The notes beneath the pieces are model-generated. The model saw only the letters and a list, made by a program, of their open reading frames with translations. It did not search any database and was not told where the DNA came from. Positions 1-4,921 of a stretch of 6,823 bases of DNA are shown here, in pieces. Made by a program: the position numbers and the translations under genes. How positions within the stretch are numbered: the stretch's first letter is position 1; the number at the start of each line of letters is the position of its first letter. Origin of the DNA: an uncultured Clostridium sp. (GTDB taxonomy: Bacteria; Bacillota; Clostridia; TANB77; CAG-508); NCBI GenBank assembly GCA_900556945.1, contig USQP01000039.1:1-6823 (forward strand), read 5' to 3'.

Positions 1-60
1 GTCATTTCCATTATAATAAAATTGTATGCTAATACCTTAGCTTTGTTTGCACATGGCTAA
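1..60 (+). CDS. Possible C-terminal tail of an unidentified upstream gene (partial)
   Basis: Frame 1 is open from the first base to a TAA at 58-60 and would encode VISIIIKLYANTLALFAHG. The other two forward frames hit stops within about 40 bases. The peptide is hydrophobic, as at the end of a membrane protein, and the stop lies 17 bases before the next start, with that gene's ribosome site in between, as in an operon. Nineteen open codons can occur by chance in AT-rich DNA, and no family can be recognised from so little, so this is only a candidate. Confidence 0.35.
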   Translation, partial: VISIIIKLYANTLALFAHG

Positions 61-77
61 CTAAAAGGAGGAAGTAA

Positions 78-875
78 ATGGAAAACTTTGCGGAGTATAT
101 TTTGGACGAAGAAGATTTAGCGGCAAAAATGGAAATTACATATTACCTATCAAAAAAGAAAAAAATATTATTTGATAAATCAGTTATATTTAAGACTGAA
201 ATAGCAAGAATGTTTTTGAATTATTCTAAAATAGAAGTAGATAAGAACTTTTTGTTAACAGCATGCTTATTATGTAATTGTAAAAAAATAGATAATGCTC
301 AAGACATTGAAAGTATGCAAACTTATGCAAAAAAGGGAGCAGAATATTTGGAAATTCTTGGATTTGGGAAGAAGTTTTGTAAAGTTTGTGAAGAGGTTAA
401 TCGATATAGCAAGAGTAATCCAAGAGAAAGAGAAAGTGATATTTTAGAATTGGTAGATCAATTTGGCGGAATGCTTTTAGATAGACCTGAGAGAATAGGT
501 TTTAAACCGGATGAAGCATTAGTATTATTAGAACATAGAAACCTAAAAGATGATTATAATAGATATTTAGAGACTTTCAAAGATTTTGTTGGTTTTATGG
601 AAAAAATAAACATAAATGAGTTAGTTAGTATGACAGCTTTAAGACGACTAGTAAAAATGTATAATGAAACAGAGGGAATCATGAATTTTATAAAAAAGGT
701 CAGCTATGATTATGAACCAAAGATAGATGGTTTAATGGAAAAACAAATGGAAAAGGAAGCACAAAAAATGCTTAAAAAAGTAGATGATCCGAATCGACCA
801 TTATTTAGTGAAGAAACTGCTAGAAAGATAATGAGCCACGTCAATGAAGAAACAATAGCAAAGGTAAAGGAGTAA
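78..875 (+). CDS. Degenerate HD/HD-GYP-like domain protein, function unknown
   Basis: This encodes 265 aa, starting at ATG 78 behind a strong AAAAGGAGG (63-71) six bases upstream. No signal peptide or membrane segment is visible, so it is probably cytoplasmic. Residues ~58-155 follow the layout of an HD-GYP phosphohydrolase. TACLLCNCKK (61-70) sits where the family has a 'LLHDIGK' helix, and LVDQFGGMLLDRPERIGF (125-142) followed by PDEAL (144-148) matches the family's 'AD.FDAL..DRPYR.G.SPEEAL' segment. The HD pair is replaced by C66-N67 and no HHE..DG.GYP stretch is seen, so classical c-di-GMP phosphodiesterase activity is unlikely. Cysteines 63, 66, 68, 101 and 104 form CxxCxC and CxxC groups that might bind a metal (inference). 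The C-terminal ~65 residues are charged and helical. It lies 3 bases before the EndoQ-like gene, suggesting a shared role or at least shared expression. The fold call is moderate; the function is unknown. Confidence 0.8.
   Translation: MENFAEYILDEEDLAAKMEITYYLSKKKKILFDKSVIFKTEIARMFLNYSKIEVDKNFLLTACLLCNCKKIDNAQDIESMQTYAKKGAEYLEILGFGKKFCKVCEEVNRYSKSNPRERESDILELVDQFGGMLLDRPERIGFKPDEALVLLEHRNLKDDYNRYLETFKDFVGFMEKININELVSMTALRRLVKMYNETEGIMNFIKKVSYDYEPKIDGLMEKQMEKEAQKMLKKVDDPNRPLFSEETARKIMSHVNEETIAKVKE
866..872 (+). promoter_or_regulatory. Ribosome binding site of the EndoQ-like gene, inside the end of the HD-like gene
   Basis: AAAGGAG lies within the last codons of the upstream gene, six bases before ATG 879. 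The upstream stop (873-875) lies between this site and the start, so ribosomes ending on the first gene are well placed to begin the second. This indicates translational coupling and supports the 879 start. Confidence 0.8.
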
Positions 876-878
876 AAA

Positions 879-2072
879 ATGTACGAAATATTTGCAGATT
901 TACATGTACACATAGGAAGAAGTGAAAGTGGGAAGCCAATTAAAATCACAGCGGCCAGATCATTGAATTTTGCAAACATTGCAAAAGAATGTGCTGAAAG
1001 AAAAGGAATTAATGTTGTAGGAATCATAGATTGTGCATCACCTTATGTAATAGAAGATATTGAGAAATTTCTTAAAACAGGAGATGCTTATGAACTAAAA
1101 GATGGTGGAATTATTTATAAAGATAAAGTATGCATTCTTTTAGGAAGTGAAGTAGAAACATCAGAAAAAGGAAGAAATGGAAAATGCGGAAGTGCACATA
1201 ATATATGCTTTTTTCCACATTTGAGTGACATTAAAGGATTTTCTAATGAATTGAGTCACCACTTAAAAAATATTACTTTAAGTACACAAAGAACAGATTT
1301 ATCTGGATATGATTTAATAGATATTGTAGAAAAATATAATGGGATACTAATACCGGCACATGTGTTTACACCACATAAAAGCTATTATGGGAATTGCACA
1401 GATCGATTGGAAAATATATTTAAAGAAAAATTTGATAGGATATTTGCCATAGAGCTAGGCTTAAGTTCTGATACTTATTTAGCAGATACTATTTCAGAAT
1501 TAGAAACAAGAACTTTCTTAACGAACTCAGATGCACATTCTTTACCAAAGATAGCAAGAGAATATAATAAAATACAAGTTAACGATATATCTTTTAAAGA
1601 AATTGTAAAAGCTTTGAAAAATGAAGATGGAAGAAAAATAATTAGCAACTATGGATTAGATCCAAAACTAGGAAAATATCATAGAACTTATTGTGACGAT
1701 TGTAAAAAGTCAATTGAAACAAAAGAACCTGTTGAAAATTGCCCTATGTGTGGAGGAAAAAATGTTACTTTTGGAGTTTTTGATAGGATAGAATTAATAA
1801 AAGATAAAAAAGAAACAAAAAGTCCTGAAAATAGGCCACCTTATATCTATCAAATTCCACTTGGGTTTATACCAGGAGTGGGAGGAAAAACAATTACGAA
1901 ATTGTTAGATACTTTTGAAACAGAAATGAATATTTTACACAAGTTATCAAAAGATGATATTGAAATGGTAGTGGGAGAAAAAGTAGCTAATCGTATTGAA
2001 AATGCCAGAATGGGAAATGCAAAAATACATTCTGGCGGTGGAGGAAACTATGGAAAAGTTTCTGTAAAATAA
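879..2072 (+). CDS. PHP-domain endonuclease Q family protein (TIGR00375, YqxK-like)
   Basis: This encodes 397 aa, close to the family's usual ~370-400. EndoQ enzymes are DNA repair endonucleases that nick 5' of deaminated bases (uracil, hypoxanthine) and abasic sites. Family activity is known from archaea and a few bacteria; it is inferred here. The PHP metal-site candidates are all present: D7-L-H9-V-H11, D51, E91, H107, H161, and D218-A-H220 in TNSDAHS. A zinc finger follows, CDDC (272-275) and CPMC (288-291). Next comes a helix-hairpin-helix-like IPGVGGKTITKLL (331-343), suited to DNA contact, and a glycine-rich tail HSGGGGNYGKV (384-394). No membrane segment is seen, so it is cytoplasmic. 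It is probably co-transcribed with the HD-like gene, 3 bases apart, and followed directly by a terminator. Its position upstream of spoIIM and xerD matches the Bacillus yqxK neighbourhood as I recall it. Assignment to the PHP/EndoQ family is secure; the exact substrate is not shown by sequence. Confidence 0.92.
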   Translation: MYEIFADLHVHIGRSESGKPIKITAARSLNFANIAKECAERKGINVVGIIDCASPYVIEDIEKFLKTGDAYELKDGGIIYKDKVCILLGSEVETSEKGRNGKCGSAHNICFFPHLSDIKGFSNELSHHLKNITLSTQRTDLSGYDLIDIVEKYNGILIPAHVFTPHKSYYGNCTDRLENIFKEKFDRIFAIELGLSSDTYLADTISELETRTFLTNSDAHSLPKIAREYNKIQVNDISFKEIVKALKNEDGRKIISNYGLDPKLGKYHRTYCDDCKKSIETKEPVENCPMCGGKNVTFGVFDRIELIKDKKETKSPENRPPYIYQIPLGFIPGVGGKTITKLLDTFETEMNILHKLSKDDIEMVVGEKVANRIENARMGNAKIHSGGGGNYGKVSVK

Positions 2073-2079
2073 AAGTTCT

Positions 2080-2131
2080 AAAAATCTCTTTATCGAATAC
2101 ACATTATGTATAAACGATAAGGAGATTTTTT
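2080..2131 (+). terminator. Strong intrinsic terminator after the EndoQ-like gene
   Basis: The left arm AAAAATCTCTTTATCG (2080-2095) pairs with CGATAAGGAGATTTTT (2115-2130) over 16 bp with a single G-U wobble, and a T run follows. The 19-base loop can form a second small hairpin, ATACA (2097-2101) with TGTAT (2107-2111). The A-rich left arm would give a U run on the other strand, so it could also stop antisense transcription. It begins 8 bases after the stop codon at 2072. Confidence 0.88.
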
Positions 2132-2171
2132 ATATTTTAGGAAATTTCTGTAGAAGATAAATAGGCGAAAC

Positions 2172-2178
2172 GGAGTGG
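2172..2178 (+). promoter_or_regulatory. Ribosome binding site deciding the spoIIM start
   Basis: GGAGTGG is centred about 11 bases before ATG 2187. A longer reading would start at GTG 2175, which lies inside this site and has no good Shine-Dalgarno sequence of its own (only AGGCG at ~2163). The ATG at 2187 is therefore preferred, giving an N-terminus MKDKGVKIKE. Confidence 0.6.
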
Positions 2179-2186
2179 AACTTTCT

Positions 2187-2823
2187 ATGAAAGACAAAGG
2201 AGTAAAAATAAAAGAAACGATCAAGCAACATGTGATTAATAATAGAAAAGAATATATAATAGTCACTTTACTATTCATAATAGGAATATTTTTAGGCGTA
2301 TTATTAGTAAATAATATGCAAGAAACATCAAAAAATGAGGTTAATTCTTATCTTAATAACTTTATTGATAAGATGAAGACAACAGAAAAATTAGATAATA
2401 TGAGTTTGTTAAAAACTAGTATGGGACAGAATATATTATTGGCTCTAATAATTTGGTTTTTTGGAACGACTGTAATTCGGAATTCCTGTAGTCTTTGGAA
2501 TCATATTATATAGAGGATTTTGCTTAGGATATACGATATCTGTTTGTATTTCGATTATGGGATTATCGAAGGGATTACTTTTTATATTCATAACGATAGT
2601 ATTACAAAATTTGATTTTTATACCTGCTATTTTAGCATTGGCTGTCAGTGGATTTAAACTCTATAAATCAATTATAAAAGATAACAGAAAAGAAAATATA
2701 AAATTAGAAATTATTAGACATACCATATTTTCAATTGTGATGTTACTACTATTGATCATTTCATCTCTTATTGAAATTTTTATTTCAACCAATGTTTTAA
2801 AAGTTTTGATAAAATATTTTTAA
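2187..2823 (+). pseudogene. spoIIM: Stage II sporulation protein M, split by a +1 frameshift
   Basis: SpoIIM is a multi-pass membrane protein that, with SpoIID and SpoIIP, drives peptidoglycan remodelling during engulfment of the forespore. The first frame ends at TAG 2511-2513 after ...WFFGTTVI plus unrelated residues. Skipping one base at ~2478 moves into the second frame, which continues GIPVVFGIILYRGFCLGY and runs to TAA 2823. Joined, the protein is 211 aa, close to the ~214 aa of Bacillus SpoIIM. The joined segment, FFGTTVIGIPVVFG followed by a glycine-rich membrane stretch, reads as the typical family core. An N-terminal membrane segment lies at residues ~23-41, with further hydrophobic stretches around 82-115, 124-150 and the C-terminus. 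The clean join means either a recent mutation or a sequencing/assembly error. As written, the protein is truncated after residue 97 plus 11 foreign residues. No convincing sigma-E promoter was seen upstream. Confidence 0.85.
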
Positions 2824-2840
2824 AAAATAGAAAAAATGTA

Positions 2841-2869
2841 TTTACTTTTTTAAAATTGTTTGATATAAC
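2841..2869 (+). promoter_or_regulatory. Putative sigma-A promoter upstream of xerD
   Basis: TTTACT (2841-2846, 4/6 match to TTGACA) and TATAAC (2864-2869, 5/6 match to TATAAT) are separated by exactly 17 bases in the 96-base gap between spoIIM and xerD. The implied transcript starts near 2876, about 44 bases before the xerD start. The gap is very AT-rich, so chance matches are common and this is moderate evidence. It would let xerD be expressed independently of the sporulation gene. Confidence 0.5.
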
Positions 2870-2919
2870 ATATATAGTTTATGTAAATGAATATTTTTTA
2901 TATAGGGAGTAGAGAATAA

Positions 2920-3801
2920 ATGGAAAGACAATTGAAGTATTTTTTTGATTTTTTAGAGAATGATAAGAAATTATCGGATAACACATTGCAATCATACAAA
3001 AGAGATTTAAAGCAGTTTAAAAGATATTTAGAAGCTTGTGAAATTTACTATAATAGAGTAAAAGAAGAAGATATAAAAGATTATATAAAAGAACTTCAAG
3101 AAAATGGGAAAAAGCCATCTAGTATATCTAGATGTATTGCGTCTATCAGATCCTTTTATCAGTTTGTATTAAAAAGAAAAAAGGTAAAAGTAGATCCAAC
3201 AGCCAATATACAATCTCCAAAAATAGAAAAAAGAGTGCCAAGTGTATTAACTTCAAAAGAAGTTGAACTTTTATTAGATCAACCAAAAGATGTTGATTTA
3301 AAAGGAACTCGTGATAAGGCAATGCTAGAATTTGCATATGCTACTGGAATGAGAGTGACAGAAATTATTTCTTTAAATATTGAAGATGTTAATTTAGAAG
3401 AAGGATATGTAACTTGCAAAAATGCAAGCAAGCAAAGAAATATACCATTAGGAAGTATGTCTTTAAATGCTTTAAAAGAATATATCGAAGAAGCAAGAAA
3501 TGTATTAATAAAAGATGAAGACGAAAGAGCATTATTTGTTAATATCAATGGAGGAAGATTAACAAGACAAGGTTTCTGGAAAATTATAAAATATTATAAA
3601 GAACAAGCACATATTACAAAAGATATTACGCCACATGTTCTAAGACATTCATTTGCAACACATCTTTTACAAAATGGAGCAGATTTAAAAGCAATTCAAA
3701 CAATGCTTGGACATTCAGATATATCTTCAACACAGATTTATATGCAATTTCAAGATGAGGGTCTAAAAGATATTTATAGAAAGGCTCATCCAAGAGCATA
3801 A
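2920..3801 (+). CDS. xerD: Site-specific tyrosine recombinase XerD
   Basis: This encodes 293 aa, normal for XerC/XerD. The enzyme works with its partner at the dif site to resolve chromosome dimers before division. Residues ~1-90 form the SAM-like core-binding domain (SDNTLQSYKRDLKQFKRYL, 19-37). Residues ~105-285 form the catalytic domain: R145 in ATGMRVTEI, H239 and R242 in PHVLRHSFATHLL, H265 in LGHSDISSTQIY, and nucleophile Y274. The spacings of the last four residues match E. coli XerD (H244, R247, H270, Y279). The beta-hairpin lysine is K167 or K171 in CKNASKQRNIPLG, which lacks the common GKG pattern. GGGAG (2905-2909) lies 10 bases before the ATG. Its place after spoIIM agrees with XerD (RipX) in Bacillus rather than XerC. 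No integrase-type context such as att repeats or phage genes is visible, so a housekeeping role is likely. Confidence 0.93.
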   Translation: MERQLKYFFDFLENDKKLSDNTLQSYKRDLKQFKRYLEACEIYYNRVKEEDIKDYIKELQENGKKPSSISRCIASIRSFYQFVLKRKKVKVDPTANIQSPKIEKRVPSVLTSKEVELLLDQPKDVDLKGTRDKAMLEFAYATGMRVTEIISLNIEDVNLEEGYVTCKNASKQRNIPLGSMSLNALKEYIEEARNVLIKDEDERALFVNINGGRLTRQGFWKIIKYYKEQAHITKDITPHVLRHSFATHLLQNGADLKAIQTMLGHSDISSTQIYMQFQDEGLKDIYRKAHPRA

Positions 3802-3817
3802 ATAAAAAAATATGAAG

Positions 3818-3839
3818 AAACGCCATATGGCGTTTTTTT
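3818..3839 (+). terminator. Intrinsic terminator after xerD
   Basis: A perfect 7-bp stem, AAACGCC (3818-3824) with GGCGTTT (3829-3835), closes an ATAT loop and runs into seven Ts (3833-3839). It starts 16 bases after the xerD stop and separates xerD from the next transcription unit. Confidence 0.88.
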
Positions 3840-3849
3840 AGGTTTATAC

Positions 3850-3878
3850 TAGACATACAAGTAAAAAAAAGATATAAT
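3850..3878 (+). promoter_or_regulatory. Near-consensus sigma-A promoter of the pssD-pssE-ltaS-like unit
   Basis: TAGACA (3850-3855, 5/6) and TATAAT (3873-3878, 6/6) lie 17 bases apart, just after the xerD terminator. The start point would be near 3885, giving a leader of about 57 bases before ATG 3942 with an AAAGGAT ribosome site at 3928-3934. No operator or leader structure was recognised. This is the best promoter match in the window and suggests constitutive expression of the surface-glycan genes. Confidence 0.75.
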
Positions 3879-3941
3879 AGCAATGTGAAAAATAAGAAAA
3901 AGATAAAGATAAAGAGATATTTTGCAGAAAGGATAAACTAA

Positions 3942-4415
3942 ATGAAGAAAAAAGTATTATTTATATCGAGTACAGGAGGACACTTAAGTGAAATATTGCA
4001 ACTTTCTCCTTTATTTGATAAATATGATTATCATATTATAACAGAAAAAGATAAAGCAAATGAAGTATTAAAAGAGAAATATGGGGATAGAGTATATTTT
4101 TTGCCATATGGGACAAGGGCAAAAATAGTTACCTATATTTTTAAATATTTTTATTTATGCTTAAAAACGATATACTATTATTTTAAATTGAAACCGAAAG
4201 TAATTATTACAACTGGGACACACACCGCAGGACCGATGTGTTATTTAGGAAAGATATTTGGAAGTAAAATAATTTACATAGAAACATTTGCAAATAGAAA
4301 TAAAAAAACAGCTACGGGAAGGTTAATTTATCCTATTGCAGATTTATTTATTGTGCAATGGGAGGAGATGCTAAAACTATATCCGAAAGCTGTATATGGA
4401 GGTTCGATTTATTAA
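3942..4415 (+). CDS. pssD: PssD/Alg14-like glycosyltransferase subunit
   Basis: This encodes 157 aa, usual for the bacterial PssD/EpsE/CpsF group. These proteins are the membrane-docking, acceptor-binding half of a two-part glycosyltransferase, as Alg14 is for Alg13. They add a sugar to a lipid-linked acceptor on the cytoplasmic face during polysaccharide synthesis. The N-terminal Rossmann-like strand and loop KVLFISSTGGHLSEIL (4-19) carries the family's GGH motif. A hydrophobic, tyrosine-rich helix (~62-81) probably sits in the membrane. TTGTHTAGPM (90-99) and YIETFANRNKKTATGRL (112-128) are typical family segments. The C-terminus ends VYGGSIY, as the family does before its partner. The stop overlaps the start of the pssE-like gene by one base. 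Neither donor nor acceptor sugar can be read from the sequence. The symbol follows the family name, not proven orthology. Confidence 0.88.
   Translation: MKKKVLFISSTGGHLSEILQLSPLFDKYDYHIITEKDKANEVLKEKYGDRVYFLPYGTRAKIVTYIFKYFYLCLKTIYYYFKLKPKVIITTGTHTAGPMCYLGKIFGSKIIYIETFANRNKKTATGRLIYPIADLFIVQWEEMLKLYPKAVYGGSIY
4398..4402 (+). promoter_or_regulatory. Ribosome binding site of the pssE-like gene, inside pssD
   Basis: GGAGG lies 12 bases before ATG 4415, within the last codons of the pssD-like gene (it encodes part of YGGS). Together with the TAATG stop/start overlap it indicates coupled translation, fitting two subunits needed in equal amounts. It also supports 4415 over an in-frame upstream ATG at 4358. 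Confidence 0.65.
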
Positions 4416-4903
4416 TGATTTTAGTTTTATTAGGAACACAAAATAATAGCTTTCATCGTTTATTGGAAAAAATGGATGAATTGATTGAAAAAGGAGTAAT
4501 TGATGAAAAAGTATTAGTACAGTCTGGGTATACCAATTATGAATCAAAAAATATGAGAATATTTGATTTGATTCCACAAGAAGAATTAGAACGATATCAA
4601 GAACAGGCTGATTTAATTATAACACATGGCGGTGTGGGGTCGATTATTAGTTCAATAAAAAAAGAAAAAAAAGTTATAGCCGTACCAAGACTTCATGAGT
4701 TCCAAGAACATGTAAATAATCATCAAAAACAAATTGTACAAGCTTTTGACAGAAGAGGATATATAATGGGAATCAATGGAGTAGAAGAATTAGAAGAAGC
4801 GGTGTTAAAAATGCAAGATTTCAAACCCATTAAATATGAACTCAAAAATAAAGAAGATTTAAAAATAATAACAATCATTGAACAATTTATTGAAAAAATA
4901 TAG
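4415..4903 (+). CDS. pssE: PssE/Alg13-like glycosyltransferase catalytic subunit
   Basis: This encodes 162 aa, the usual size for PssE/EpsF/CpsG, the nucleotide-sugar-binding half that pairs with the PssD/Alg14 half. It belongs to the glycosyltransferase family 28 C-terminal fold. It begins MILVLLGTQ, the family's standard first strand with a GTQ loop. It carries the donor-binding signature ADLIITHGGVGSI (65-77) and the conserved PRLHEFQEHVNNHQ (91-104). No membrane segment is seen; it is expected to be held at the membrane by its partner. The start at 4415 overlaps the pssD-like TAA (4413-4415) by one base. A longer reading from 4358 would add 19 residues that merely overlap pssD out of frame and precede the conserved first strand, so it is rejected. 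The LtaS-like gene begins 18 bases downstream. Confidence 0.9.
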   Translation: MILVLLGTQNNSFHRLLEKMDELIEKGVIDEKVLVQSGYTNYESKNMRIFDLIPQEELERYQEQADLIITHGGVGSIISSIKKEKKVIAVPRLHEFQEHVNNHQKQIVQAFDRRGYIMGINGVEELEEAVLKMQDFKPIKYELKNKEDLKIITIIEQFIEKI

Positions 4904-4908
4904 GTAGC

Positions 4909-4914
4909 AAGGAG
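4909..4914 (+). promoter_or_regulatory. Ribosome binding site fixing the GTG start of the LtaS-like gene
   Basis: AAGGAG ends seven bases before GTG 4922, which is ideal spacing. The first in-frame ATG (4949, codon 10) has no comparable site, so the GTG is taken as the start. Confidence 0.75.
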
Positions 4915-4921
4915 TAGTAGT

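Noticed and set aside
12..17. TATAAT near the left edge as a promoter of the HD-like gene
   Set aside because: The matching -35 would fall outside the window, and the motif lies in a possible coding tail.
710..1027. Minus-strand frame across the HD-like/EndoQ junction, and similar minus-strand frames at 3146-3883, 4377-4577, 4723-4974 and 5257-5484
   Set aside because: Each overlaps a confident + strand gene and lacks family features and a ribosome site; they are expected by chance in AT-rich genes.
2175..2186. GTG start for spoIIM
   Set aside because: It lies within the only good ribosome site; ATG 2187 fits spacing and family length better.
2450..2515. Programmed frameshifting in spoIIM
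   Set aside because: No slippery heptamer, stimulatory hairpin or internal Shine-Dalgarno was seen at 2478; the T run at 2455-2460 is read correctly in the first frame on both of its sides.
2920..3801. Mobile-element integrase rather than XerD
   Set aside because: Length, motifs and the spoIIM neighbour fit housekeeping XerD, and no attachment-site repeats, excisionase or tRNA are present.
3900..3916. AGATAA tandem repeats in the pssD leader
   Set aside because: Only two exact copies in very A-rich DNA; no recognisable operator or structure.
4358..4414. Longer start for the pssE-like gene adding 19 residues
   Set aside because: The extra residues overlap pssD out of frame, resemble nothing in the family and precede the conserved MILVLLGTQ start, which has its own GGAGG.
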